A stretch of DNA of 64,000 bases, from the NCBI GenBank assembly GCA_003599865.1, contig QZKS01000079.1:1-64000 (forward strand). The letters run 5' to 3'. The stretch is from Desulfobacteraceae bacterium (GTDB lineage Bacteria > Desulfobacterota > Desulfobacteria > Desulfobacterales > SURF-7). The position numbers and the translations under genes were made by a program. The notes beneath the pieces were generated by a model. The model searched no databases and had not been told where the DNA came from. It saw only the letters and a list, made by a program, of their open reading frames with translations. Below are positions 28,181 to 37,002 of the stretch, piece after piece (the first letter of the stretch is position 1; each line of letters opens with the position of its first letter).

Positions 28181-28909
28181 CTAAGATCGCTGTCCGGGGG
28201 GTTGGGTCTGATTCTGTTTTTTAATATATTCCTTGAATTCTTCACGAACCGCCTTCCGATAGCTGTGATAAAAAAACAAGCTTAACACTTCAGTCGCCTG
28301 AATGCCTTTCATGGTCAATTCTTCCAGGGATATTTCACCCCAGTTCGCATTCCAGAATAACCGGATGTTTTTTCCGGCCAGATCCCGAAAAAAATCCGTA
28401 AATTCTTTCAATAATTTGGGATCAAAGCCGGCCTGCGGCATCAAGCCCAGTCGTTTCATGTCGGCAATCAATTTTCCTATGGTGACATCATCCGCCGAAT
28501 AGGCGGTTACGCCGTCGGTTATATCCCCGTTGATTACCTTCCATTCTTCCATCAATGAAAGCGTCATGTCATCAAGGCTGGTTTCCTGAAGGAAATTGTC
28601 CCTTCCGGCAATCTCGTCGGATAATAACTGTTCCAGCGGTTTGAAATGTCTGCTTAAAAAATGGAATGAGGTCTGATCCAGATCGGATTTCTTTTTTTGT
28701 AATTTCATCAATTGCTTGATGACCGGTAACGGGAGGAAGTAGTTTTCGCGCAGGGACTTGATCAGATTGATCTGATCAATATAGTTCTGATTATAGTCGG
28801 CCGAATTTTTTCCCGCTTTTCTGGGCTTGCGCAGGACTCCTTCACGAATATAATAATGAATGGTTTCTTTGCTAACACCGGTTTTTTTGACAAGCTCACT
28901 GATTTTCAT
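28181..28909 (-). CDS. MerR-family transcriptional regulator
   Basis: 242 residues. MKISELVKKTGVSKETIHYY is the MerR winged helix-turn-helix, followed by REGVLRKPRK (wing) and a coiled-coil dimerisation helix. The C-terminal about 150 residues form an unrecognised helical effector domain without the Cys set of metal sensors, so despite its neighbourhood it is not a canonical mercury MerR. ATG 28909 follows AGGAGA; the frame extends upstream without a ribosome site. It is divergent from the HdrA-like gene and may control it. Confidence 0.85.
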   Translation of the reverse strand: MKISELVKKTGVSKETIHYYIREGVLRKPRKAGKNSADYNQNYIDQINLIKSLRENYFLPLPVIKQLMKLQKKKSDLDQTSFHFLSRHFKPLEQLLSDEIAGRDNFLQETSLDDMTLSLMEEWKVINGDITDGVTAYSADDVTIGKLIADMKRLGLMPQAGFDPKLLKEFTDFFRDLAGKNIRLFWNANWGEISLEELTMKGIQATEVLSLFFYHSYRKAVREEFKEYIKKQNQTQPPGQRS

Positions 28910-29259
28910 CGGGAATCTCCTGAGTTGAAACGCAAGGTCAATTCCGTTGTATTGGCCGCATTTTGGATTCGGGGAATCAATTTTTGAAATAACACCGCAA
29001 TTCAATGGCCATAAAATATGACACGGGCAGGAAATCTGTCAAGTAAATCTTTCCAGATGGCAATAACTTATTGTTCCGGAAATATATTTCGTGTGTAGTA
29101 TGTAGTTTACACATGATTTTGAAGACGCATGGATTCTGCCTGCTTGACCTGTATCCGCTTTTATATTATTGAGATCATGTCCACAGAATAGCTGTTCCGC
29201 GGAATACAGATTGACCTTCAGAAAAAAGTGGTCACGCCGGTAAGGATTGACCCGGGAGA
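28910..29259. other. Divergent control region between MerR gene and Hdr-like genes
   Basis: 350 bases without a gene. It contains the inverted repeat TGTGTA (29092-29097) / TACACA (29108-29113) with a 10-base centre, a candidate operator for the adjacent MerR-type regulator. No clean -35/-10 pair or terminator was found; the spacing rules of MerR-type promoters (19-20 bases) make the promoter hard to pick by eye. Confidence 0.45.
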
Positions 29260-30294
29260 ATGGGATCGAGAATGCCAGATAAAAATGTTCTGATTATCGG
29301 AGGCGGGGTTGCCGGACTGACAGCCGCTATCGAGCTTGCAAAGCTGGATTGTCATGTGGTTCTGATTGAGAAAGAAAAATCACTGGGCGGACATGCCGGA
29401 CAATTTACATGCAAGGCAACGGATGAATGTGCAAAGTGCGGAGCCTGCATTGTGGAAGAGAAAATCGATATGGCTCTTTCGCATGCCAATATTACGATTT
29501 ACAATCAGGCCCGGTTGGCGGCGATCAGCAGAAAGGATCGATTTGCCGTAACGTTTTTTACGGAAAAGGATGCGGAACAATCCTATGATGCAGATGCCGT
29601 CATTGTCGCAACCGGTTTTCAGGCATTTGATCCGGTTGACAAGCCTTTTGGCTACAAACGGTTTGAGGATGTCATCACCAATCTTGATCTGGAAAAGAAA
29701 TTACGTCATGAGATTGAGGTGAAGCGGCCATCGGACGGAATAACTCCTGAGAAAATTGCATTTATTCAGTGTGTCGGAAGCCGGGATTCGAGCGTAAATC
29801 ATCTCTGGTGTTCCAGGGTTTGTTGCGGGTCGGCCCTTCGAATGGCCAATCTGATCAACACCAGGAACAAAAACACGGAGATTTCTTTTTTTTATATTGA
29901 TGTTCAGACCTTTGGAAAGGATTTTCAATTTTACTATGATCGCATCCGGGATCGGATCCGAATGATCCGGGCGATTCCAGGGGATGTTTTCCGGACACCG
30001 GATGGTCAATTGAAACTGGAATATTATCTGCCGTCCGAGGGAAAACAAATCGAAGAATTATTTGATATGATTGTTCTTTCAGTAGGAATAATACCGGTTG
30101 GAACTGCAGATGGCATGATGGAAAAGTTCGGGCTGGAACAGCCTAAAACCGGATTTCCGGATGAAGAGTTTATGCGGCCGGTTGCCGGACTGTTTGCAGC
30201 AGGGACATCCAAAGGACCGAAAACCATCACCGAAGCCGTTGCGGACGCAGGGAGGGTTGCTTTGGATGTTGTTCATTATTTGCAGAAACAATAA
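29260..30294 (+). CDS. HdrA/QmoA-like FAD-dependent oxidoreductase
   Basis: 344 residues. The FAD-binding motif VLIIGGGVAGLTAAIELA starts at about residue 9. CAKCGACI near residue 57 supplies iron-sulfur ligands, and FIQCVGSRD with CSRVCC near 170-190 is the HdrA signature. The C-terminal AAGTSKGPKTITEAVADAGR is the second FAD-binding element. Much shorter than full HdrA (about 650 residues), it resembles QmoA, which carries electrons between menaquinone and APS reductase. No Qmo membrane subunit is present, so a soluble Hdr-like bifurcating or transfer complex with the next two genes is likely. ATG 29272 is an alternative start. Confidence 0.86.
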   Translation: MGSRMPDKNVLIIGGGVAGLTAAIELAKLDCHVVLIEKEKSLGGHAGQFTCKATDECAKCGACIVEEKIDMALSHANITIYNQARLAAISRKDRFAVTFFTEKDAEQSYDADAVIVATGFQAFDPVDKPFGYKRFEDVITNLDLEKKLRHEIEVKRPSDGITPEKIAFIQCVGSRDSSVNHLWCSRVCCGSALRMANLINTRNKNTEISFFYIDVQTFGKDFQFYYDRIRDRIRMIRAIPGDVFRTPDGQLKLEYYLPSEGKQIEELFDMIVLSVGIIPVGTADGMMEKFGLEQPKTGFPDEEFMRPVAGLFAAGTSKGPKTITEAVADAGRVALDVVHYLQKQ

Positions 30295-30315
30295 AACATA
30301 AAATGGAGATTTTTT

Positions 30316-31932
30316 TTGACTGGGAGAGTATGCATAGCCGGTGACGGACCTTGTGCCGTCAATACCGCAAAAGAGCTGTTGATCCATGGCATTGACACGG
30401 TACTTGTTTCAAGAAGGAAAATTGCACAGTCGGAACTCCCGGACAATATGAGCCGGGAAGGAGGTGCCGGTATTTCCGTTTACGGCAATGCCGAGATATC
30501 CGGCTGTAGCGGATGTGTCAATGACTTCCGGATCACCATTCATCAAAATGGTGCCGGGGCGATTACGGAGAATGTTACCGGAATCGTGATTGCCGAGGAA
30601 TATCAAAGAAAAGATAATTTTGAAACCTACGGCCTCAAACCTTCCCATGCAGTGACTTCTCTTTCAGAGATGGTAAGGGTGATGGAAAACAAGTCGGATC
30701 AGGTTGCTTTTCCCCCAAAAGGGTCCGGCATTCTTTTTCTCACAGGATGCTTTCAGGAAAGCAATCCGGTTGTGTTATATGATGTCATGAACTGTGCTCT
30801 TCAATTGCGGAAAGAATATCATCAAGATGTTTTTATCCTTACCGGGAATCTCAAGGTGGCCGGCGAAGGACTTGAGGCACTTTACCGGCAGACCCGAACA
30901 GCGGGTGTTTTTTATATAAAGGTGAATCAGGTGTTGCCGGAGATTGAACAGTCGGATGAAGGAAAGGTTACGGTGAGTTGCCAGGATGAGATTCTGCATA
31001 CCGCAATGCGGCTTTCCCCGGATCTGGTGGTCGTGGATGAGACTCTGCTGCCGTCTGAATATCTGATGAAACTGGCAAAGGTGTTTGAGCTGAATCAGGA
31101 CAAGGCCGGCTTTCTGCAATCGGATAATGTGCATCGGAATCCGGTTTTTACCAACCGGAGAGGGGTTCTGGTTGTCGGACCGTCTCGCGGGATTCTGGAG
31201 AGACGTGAAATTTTGAATGATGTCGGCAATGTAACCATTGCAATGATGAACCAGATCCGTGGGAAAATCGATTCGGCAAGCGTCGGCAAGGCCAGGATTG
31301 GTGTTGTGGAGTGTGCGCGCTGTCTGACCTGTTTTCGGATCTGTCCGTATAAAGCGATCCGCCTGGAAGACAGGGTAACGGTTTATGAGGATGCATGTGA
31401 AGGGTGTGGAATCTGTATTGCCGAGTGTCCTCGTGAGTATATTACCTGGACAGGTCCTGGAATGGCAGATGAACTTGAAAAAATTCAGATTTCCGGAATT
31501 GCCGATCCGGCAGATCGTTTTTCTCCGGTTATGGTTGCCTTCTGCTGTCAACGATCAGCCGGGCGATCAGTTCGTACGGCAAAAGATCGGTCTCCGGAAC
31601 TGCCGGAAGGTTTGAAGATTGTGGAAGTCCCGTGTGCCGGCGGCATTTCGACGGATCATATCTTACGGACGTTTCAAAAAGGAGCAGACGGAATCATCCT
31701 GCTGACCTGTCATCCGGGGAACTGCCATTCCGAGGTGGGGAATCAATACGCGAAATCAAGAGCGGATCATGTCGGGAAACGGTTATCGGCAATGGGATTT
31801 GAAAAAGAGCGCTTGCAGGTTGATACCATAGCGGCAAATATGGATAGGGAGTTTGTCCGGGTGATCAATTCATTTCAGAAAAAACTGATGGAAATCGGTC
31901 CGAGCTTGATCCGGAAGAGCTTGAAACATTAG
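30316..31932 (+). CDS. HdrA-like/MvhD fusion iron-sulfur protein (QmoB-like)
   Basis: 538 residues. A degenerate Rossmann start (VCIAGDGPCAVNTAKEL) and HdrA-like middle lead to two 4Fe-4S ferredoxin motifs (CARCLTCFRICP and CEGCGICIAECP, residues about 334-375). The C-terminal about 130 residues form an MvhD-type electron-transfer domain (VAFCCQRSAG, CAGGI, LLTCHPGNCHSEVGN). QmoB and HdrA-MvhD fusions have this order, so it probably links a hydrogenase-, formate- or NADH-type donor to the Hdr-like core. The start is TTG 30316 with GGAG nine bases upstream; no nearby ATG. It follows the HdrA-like gene by 21 bases. Confidence 0.85.
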   Translation: MTGRVCIAGDGPCAVNTAKELLIHGIDTVLVSRRKIAQSELPDNMSREGGAGISVYGNAEISGCSGCVNDFRITIHQNGAGAITENVTGIVIAEEYQRKDNFETYGLKPSHAVTSLSEMVRVMENKSDQVAFPPKGSGILFLTGCFQESNPVVLYDVMNCALQLRKEYHQDVFILTGNLKVAGEGLEALYRQTRTAGVFYIKVNQVLPEIEQSDEGKVTVSCQDEILHTAMRLSPDLVVVDETLLPSEYLMKLAKVFELNQDKAGFLQSDNVHRNPVFTNRRGVLVVGPSRGILERREILNDVGNVTIAMMNQIRGKIDSASVGKARIGVVECARCLTCFRICPYKAIRLEDRVTVYEDACEGCGICIAECPREYITWTGPGMADELEKIQISGIADPADRFSPVMVAFCCQRSAGRSVRTAKDRSPELPEGLKIVEVPCAGGISTDHILRTFQKGADGIILLTCHPGNCHSEVGNQYAKSRADHVGKRLSAMGFEKERLQVDTIAANMDREFVRVINSFQKKLMEIGPSLIRKSLKH

Positions 31933-31945
31933 CAAGGATGTAGAG

Positions 31946-33172
31946 ATGATGAAAACAGATAAAATAGTGGAGATGGGCCATCCGGATTGCAGCTGTTTCG
32001 GGTCCTTACCGTATACCCGGGATTACTGTATTACCTGCGGGATCTGTTCCAGTTCGTGTCCGGTTTCCGGCGTTGACGGATTTGATCCGCGTAAAGTTGT
32101 GCGCATGGTTTCTTTTGGTATGCGGGAGGAAATTGTCGGGTCCAGATGGCCATGGATTTGCACCATGTGCGGCAAATGTGAGAATGCGTGTCCCATGGAT
32201 ATTGATATACCGGGGATTATCCGGAAGATACGATCCATGAGAGACAGGGATCATGTTCCGGGGATCCTCCATAAAGGGCTGGATACGGCCATTCAGACCG
32301 GCAACAATCTGGGACTGCCTCAGGAGGATTTTACATTCATCCTGAAAGATGTAGGCGCAGAGATTGCAGAAGAACCCGGCTTTGAAAATTTTTCGGTTCC
32401 GATTGATAAAATGGATGCCAATATCCTGACAACCATACACAACAAACTGGTGAATACCCATACGGATGATCTGAAGCATTGGTGGAAAATTTTTTATGCC
32501 GCCGGGGAGGATTGGACGGTTCCTTCCATCAACTGGGAAGGAACAAACTGGGGACTGTTTACCGGCGACGATGACCGCATGAAGATTATGGTCGGTCGGA
32601 TTGTGGAAAATATGGAGCGGCTCCAGGCAAAGCATTTGTTATGGCCCGAATGAGGGCATGCTTATCTCGCGACCAGGTCTGGTCTTGAAAAATGGTATCC
32701 GGAAGCATTGGAAAAATTCGGAACCTATACCGTCTTTGAGCTGCTGATCAAGTACATCAAAGAAGGCCGAATTAAACTGGATAAAACAAAGGTTTCCGTA
32801 AAGGCAGCCTATCATGATCCATGCAATTATGGGCGGAAAGCGCAGAAGCTGTTTGGGCATGGTTTTTTTGAGGAACCTCGCTGGATCCTTGACCAGTGTC
32901 TTGAAGACTGGGTTGATTTGTACCCGGCAAAGATGGGACAGTTTTGTTGCGGCGGCGGCGGGGGAACCCTTGTCACGGGGTATGATGAGGAGCGAATTTT
33001 TTATGGCAGAAAAAAAATGGAGCAGATCCGGGAGGCGGGAGTCACCATGATCGTGGTTCCGTGCCATAGCTGTCACGGGCAATTGAACGCATTAAAGAAA
33101 AGATATGAAATGGAGGATTTGCAGATAAAGTACCTTTGGGAGCTGGTTTCGGATATCATGGTACTTCCATAA
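31946..33172 (+). CDS. HdrC/HdrB-like iron-sulfur protein with selenocysteine at an in-frame UGA
   Basis: 408 residues when TGA 32651-32653 is read as selenocysteine (codon 236). Residues 1-120 are HdrC/GlpC-like with two 4Fe-4S motifs (CITCGICSSSCP, CTMCGKCENACP). The rest is HdrB-like with two CCG domains. The first reads LLWPE-U-GHAYLATR, where homologues usually have Cys in ECGHAY. The second has DPCNYGRK, FCCGGGGG and CHSCHG. The frame is uninterrupted on both sides of the TGA with full homology. A hairpin with a GGTC loop begins 17 bases after the TGA. It is the third gene of the HdrA-like unit and probably its disulfide- or partner-reducing subunit. A nonsense mutation is the alternative. 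Confidence 0.88.
32671..32684 (+). promoter_or_regulatory. Putative bacterial SECIS hairpin
   Basis: GACCA (32671-32675) pairs perfectly with TGGTC (32680-32684) around the loop GGTC. The loop begins 22 bases after the TGA, within the usual window. E. coli fdhF has the same GGUC apical loop in the SelB-binding hairpin. The hairpin lies inside coding sequence, as bacterial SECIS elements do. Confidence 0.8.
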
Positions 33173-33185
33173 CATTCCGAAACAA

Positions 33186-34019
33186 CTATTTTTCTTTTAC
33201 AATCCGGAAGCCCAGATCATTACGTTTGGCAGTGGGCCTATAATAACTTCGGTTCGCTGATCTTGCATATTTTGAACTCTGGTTCCAGCTTCCGCCGCGA
33301 AAGATCCTCCGTTCCCCTTTTCGGGAAAGAGGGTCGACAATATTATCCACATACGTATCCGTATCAGCATTTGCCCTTCTGGACCAGGCGCTCATGCCGG
33401 TGCTATGGTCAAGACACCATTCCTGTACATTCCCATGCATATCAAACAGTCCCCATGGATTTGGTTTTTTCCGGGCGATTTGATGGGGCTGGAAGTCTGA
33501 ATTCCCGCAGTACCAGCCGATTTTATCCAATGTTTCAAAAATCCGACAATCTGTATGGACAATTTCACCGGATGCAAACGCTTTGTTTGTGCCTGCCCTG
33601 CATGCATACTCCCATTCCGCTTCCGTCGGGAGCCGATATTTCCTTGTTTTTTCTTTTTGATTTAATTTTTCAATAAATACCTGACACTCATTCCAGGAAA
33701 CCTGTTCAACCGGATAGTTTTTTCCAAGATTTTGATAAGCAGAAGGGTTGTATCCCATGATGGTCTGAAACTGCTCCTGGCTGATTTCAGCCGTGGAAAT
33801 ATAGAAACCTTTGCTGATGGTCACGTGATGCTGTGTTTCGTCATCCCCCCTCCCGGGCTCTGTTACAGGACTTCCCATGAGGAAGGTTCCGGCAGGGATA
33901 TAAATCAATGAAAGGCCGATACTGTTCGAAAAAGCATTTCCGGGATTTTGCGGATATGCATTTGCAGGAAGTAAAAGGACACAATGCAATGCCAGAGATA
34001 ACAATAGCCGGCTTTTCAT
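33186..34019 (-). CDS. Exported SUMF1/formylglycine-generating-enzyme-like protein (no catalytic Cys pair)
   Basis: 277 residues with a signal peptide (residues about 1-22). The FGE-sulfatase fold is clear: YIPAGTFLMGSP, YPVEQVSWNECQVF, YRLPTEAEWEYACRAG, PNPWGLFDMHGNVQEWC, FRGGSW, and GFRIVKEK at the end. In true formylglycine-generating enzymes two cysteines near the C-terminus bind copper; here that stretch reads ARSANRSYYRP, without them. It is therefore probably a structural or binding SUMF1 relative. No sulfatase gene lies nearby. It converges on the selenoprotein gene. Confidence 0.88.
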   Translation of the reverse strand: MKSRLLLSLALHCVLLLPANAYPQNPGNAFSNSIGLSLIYIPAGTFLMGSPVTEPGRGDDETQHHVTISKGFYISTAEISQEQFQTIMGYNPSAYQNLGKNYPVEQVSWNECQVFIEKLNQKEKTRKYRLPTEAEWEYACRAGTNKAFASGEIVHTDCRIFETLDKIGWYCGNSDFQPHQIARKKPNPWGLFDMHGNVQEWCLDHSTGMSAWSRRANADTDTYVDNIVDPLSRKGERRIFRGGSWNQSSKYARSANRSYYRPTAKRNDLGFRIVKEK

Positions 34020-34086
34020 AAATGGACCTCTGATTTTTCAACGGAGAAATCGAAAAAATGTCCCAGGTTGTGCCGGGACTCCGGTG

Positions 34087-34551
34087 TTATCCCCTGAAAT
34101 ACATGAACAGCAGTTCTGCAATGCAGGCCGGTTTATCCTTGCCTTCGATTTCTATGGTGTGCGTGTTGGTGACCAGAATGCGATCCTCCGATTTGACATC
34201 GATCCCGGAAAGAGTGATTCTGTCCCGGATTCTGGATCCAACCGGCACGGGATTGAGGAGTCTGACTTTGTTCATCCCATAATTGACCGTCATTTTTGTC
34301 CCTTCCGGAATGATGGCAAAGTGTTCGGAAAAATGAGATAATAACGAAACCGTCAGAAAGCCGTGGGCAATGGTTTTCCCAAAAGGCCCTTTTGCCGCTT
34401 TTTCTTCATCCACATGGATCCATTGCCGATCCAGTGTGCAGTCTGCAAATTTGTTGATTCGTTCCTGATCAATCTTCAGCCAGTCCGTAACACCGATTTC
34501 CTGTCCAATTCGTTCTTTCATTTTTTCAATGGATAATATTTCGACCGTCAT
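34087..34551 (-). CDS. MaoC-like (R)-specific enoyl-CoA hydratase
   Basis: 154 residues, hot-dog fold. The hydratase motif is present as DCTLDRQWIHVDEEKA: catalytic Asp and His in the usual D-x4-H spacing, followed by GPFGKTIAHGFLTVSL. It would hydrate trans-2-enoyl-CoA to (R)-3-hydroxyacyl-CoA; the chain length is unknown. It stands alone on the minus strand between Hdr-like genes, so its link to them is unclear. ATG 34551 is preceded by AAAGGAG at about seven bases. Confidence 0.9.
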   Translation of the reverse strand: MTVEILSIEKMKERIGQEIGVTDWLKIDQERINKFADCTLDRQWIHVDEEKAAKGPFGKTIAHGFLTVSLLSHFSEHFAIIPEGTKMTVNYGMNKVRLLNPVPVGSRIRDRITLSGIDVKSEDRILVTNTHTIEIEGKDKPACIAELLFMYFRG

Positions 34552-34756
34552 GACAAATCTCCTTTTTGAGGTTCATTGATGGTAAACAAGATACATGATT
34601 ATTTTTTTTCAGACAACCTGATTTTTTTCCTAAATTCCAAGTTTACTTGTGAAAGCAATTCTTCAATGGTATGAAATATGACGGGCTCCTGAGAGTCGAT
34701 TTTGGATGGCTTTATACCAATTTTTTTCATAATCATTTTAACGCGAGGATGGATCG

Positions 34757-35749
34757 ATGTTTCAGCTTGAAAAGTGCAATCTTTGTGGAGAATGCCTTGT
34801 CCAATGCCAGTGGATGGATGTTGATTTGGAGCAGGCGGTAACATGGAAGAAATTAATGAATGCAGGTGAATACGTTCCAGGACTTGATTTGTGCATCACC
34901 TGCTATGCCTGCAATGAGATATGCCCTAACAATGCAAAACCATTTGACTTGATAGCCGAATTACAGGAAAAATATTGTCGGTTTTTTCCGGAGGATGCGA
35001 TCGCTGCGACAGAGAAGCAGTATACATTCACAGGCGATCTGCATGGTCTTCCGGATACAAAACGCGTGATGACCACATGCGTGTTCGGCAAGGATGAGGC
35101 CGCATTAATTCAAGGCGGGCTGTATGATTTGCCCAGGGTGGGGGGGAAACCATATTTCTGCTGGGTATTGTTCAGCCATATGGGTGTTGAAAGCATTCAA
35201 CGAAAACACGCGCGGGATCTGGTTGACCGACTGGCAAAAACCGGTGCCGAGGAAGTTGTCTGTTTTCATGACGACTGCTATGCCATGCTGGCTCGGATTG
35301 CTCCGGGTTATGGGATTGATGTGCCTTTCCGGCCGGTGCATCTGGTTGAATATCTGGTTGAATATGTGAAAAAGAATATGGATCGAATCCGGCCGGTTCA
35401 TATGGACATCGCTTATCAGAGACCCTGTGCATCCAGGCATACGCCGGAAAAGGAACACTTTATCGATGAACTGTTCGAGCTTGTCGGGGTGCGAAGAGTG
35501 GAACGTGCTTATGATCGTGAAAAGGCTCTCTGTTGCGCTGCCGTAAAGATGCTTCTCGGTATCGGTGATCCTGCGGAGGCCCAGGAGAGAAACATCATGG
35601 ATGCAAAAGAATCCGGTGCGCAGGCGATGGTTTATCTCTGCCCCATGTGCCGCAACAATCTTTCTGCTGCCGCACAGAAAAATGAACTGCCGTTTATTTT
35701 TATCGGGGATCTTGTGCGCATGGCGCTTGGGGAAATATCCCCGGCATAA
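34757..35749 (+). CDS. HdrB/HdrC-like iron-sulfur oxidoreductase upstream of hgcA
   Basis: 330 residues. Two N-terminal 4Fe-4S motifs (CNLCGECLVQC, CITCYACNEICP) precede two CCG-type domains (FHDDCYAM; then RPCASRH, LCCAAVKM, CPMC), the non-cubane cluster pattern of heterodisulfide reductase HdrB. All cluster Cys appear present. GAGG precedes ATG 34757. It ends 36 bases before hgcA on the same strand, so it is probably cotranscribed with hgcAB and may supply low-potential electrons to the HgcA corrinoid (inference, not established). A glycolate/lactate-type oxidase subunit is the alternative. Confidence 0.84.
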   Translation: MFQLEKCNLCGECLVQCQWMDVDLEQAVTWKKLMNAGEYVPGLDLCITCYACNEICPNNAKPFDLIAELQEKYCRFFPEDAIAATEKQYTFTGDLHGLPDTKRVMTTCVFGKDEAALIQGGLYDLPRVGGKPYFCWVLFSHMGVESIQRKHARDLVDRLAKTGAEEVVCFHDDCYAMLARIAPGYGIDVPFRPVHLVEYLVEYVKKNMDRIRPVHMDIAYQRPCASRHTPEKEHFIDELFELVGVRRVERAYDREKALCCAAVKMLLGIGDPAEAQERNIMDAKESGAQAMVYLCPMCRNNLSAAAQKNELPFIFIGDLVRMALGEISPA

Positions 35750-35785
35750 AAAAATAATGATCCCTGTATATATGGGAGATGTTCC

Positions 35786-36967
35786 ATGAGTGAAAGCAGT
35801 TGTTGCGAAACGAAAAAGGAGTTCGGTTCAGAAGGAATACAGATCAAACCTTTTGCTTCCAGACAACCCGATGATGAAGTTTGCTGCGGCGGTCCTGCAG
35901 GGTCGCCAGGCAGCCCCCATGAAAAACCCGGATATCAAATTGCCCGTTTTGTGGAGGGCTTTATGGAGATGGATTGCGGTCCGGTTCCAAAAATCAAGAC
36001 ACATCTTTCATGGTTGGATATCGGCGGGACCATCATGGTACGCCTTGGTTTTAACCGGAATCATTATAAAGTCTCGCCCGGTTTGTACGGGGTGGGCAGT
36101 CCGACGCCGGATTCTCCGGTTCTGGTCACCGCCAACTATAAATTGAGCTTCGACGCGGTACGAAAGTCGTTATCCGGCATCAATGCATGGCTTCTTGTTC
36201 TGGATACCTGCGGGATTAACGTCTGGTGTGCTGCCGGAAAAGGCACCTTTGGAACTACAGAATTGGTCAACCGGGTAAAGAGTACCGGGTTGGCAAAAAT
36301 CGTCAAGCATCGGCGACTGATTGTTCCTCAATTCGGCGCCACGGGAATTGCCGCACACCAGGTAAAGAAACAATGTGGGTTTACGGTTTCCTGGGGTCCT
36401 GTTCGTGCAGCCGATATCCGGGACTTTTTAAACCATGATATGCAAGCATCCGCTATGATGAGGCGGGTTACCTTTACCCTCCCGGAGAGACTGGTACTCA
36501 TACCGGTTGAAATATACATCAGCGTAAAGCCCGTTTTATGGACAGGTCTGGTAATTTTTATCGTGTCCGGAATCGGTCCCGGTATCTTTTCTTTCCCAAA
36601 TGCATGGGAACGGGGGGTGAACGGTATCATCAGTCTTATCGGCGGTGTATTTGCCGGAGCATTCCTGACGCCTGTTTTCCTGCAGAAGCTTCCGGGAAAA
36701 GCCTTTTCCATTAAAGGTGCGGCAGCGGGAATCATGACGGCTTTTGCAATGGCTCTTTGGGTCTGGAAGGACATGACCTGGTTTGAAATTTCCGGACTGA
36801 TGCTGTTTGCTGTTTCCGTCAGTTCTTATCTGGCCATGAATTTTACAGGCGCAACGCCTTTTACCTCTCCGACCGGAGTAGAAAAAGAGATGAGAAAGTC
36901 AATTCCACTTCAGCTCCTGGCAACCATCATCGCTGCCATTATCTGGATTGGGGGTGTTTTTATTTAG
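35786..36967 (+). CDS. hgcA: Mercury methylation corrinoid protein HgcA
   Basis: 393 residues. HgcA carries a methyl group on a corrinoid cofactor and transfers it to Hg(II), making methylmercury with HgcB. Decisive is the cap-helix motif NVWCAAGK (residues 145-152), whose cysteine is the lower axial cobalt ligand. The corrinoid domain resembles the CFeSP large-subunit C-terminus (residues about 60-235). Five membrane spans follow (about 245-265, 282-300, 311-327, 334-351, 373-392), also diagnostic. Cys-rich residues CC (6-7) and CCGG (33-36) in the N-terminus are unusual and may bind metal. GGGAG precedes ATG 35786. The next gene is hgcB, 35 bases on. Confidence 0.96.
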   Translation: MSESSCCETKKEFGSEGIQIKPFASRQPDDEVCCGGPAGSPGSPHEKPGYQIARFVEGFMEMDCGPVPKIKTHLSWLDIGGTIMVRLGFNRNHYKVSPGLYGVGSPTPDSPVLVTANYKLSFDAVRKSLSGINAWLLVLDTCGINVWCAAGKGTFGTTELVNRVKSTGLAKIVKHRRLIVPQFGATGIAAHQVKKQCGFTVSWGPVRAADIRDFLNHDMQASAMMRRVTFTLPERLVLIPVEIYISVKPVLWTGLVIFIVSGIGPGIFSFPNAWERGVNGIISLIGGVFAGAFLTPVFLQKLPGKAFSIKGAAAGIMTAFAMALWVWKDMTWFEISGLMLFAVSVSSYLAMNFTGATPFTSPTGVEKEMRKSIPLQLLATIIAAIIWIGGVFI

Positions 36968-37002
36968 GATATTAATCTTTATTAAGATGGGGAAGAATCA
37001 TA

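Noticed and set aside
28181-28909. Canonical mercury-resistance MerR
   Set aside because: The DNA-binding domain is MerR-type, but the effector domain is long, helical and lacks the conserved cysteines; no mer resistance genes are present.
32651-32710. Two separate genes (or a pseudogene) split at the TGA in the HdrC/B-like protein
   Set aside because: The frame is identical on both sides, no new start or ribosome site is evident, the TGA sits at a conserved Cys position, and a SECIS-shaped hairpin follows. Selenocysteine is the simpler reading.
34599-34739. A 46-codon minus-strand open frame between maoC-like and HdrB-like genes
   Set aside because: No Shine-Dalgarno sequence and no recognisable motif; not enough to call a gene.
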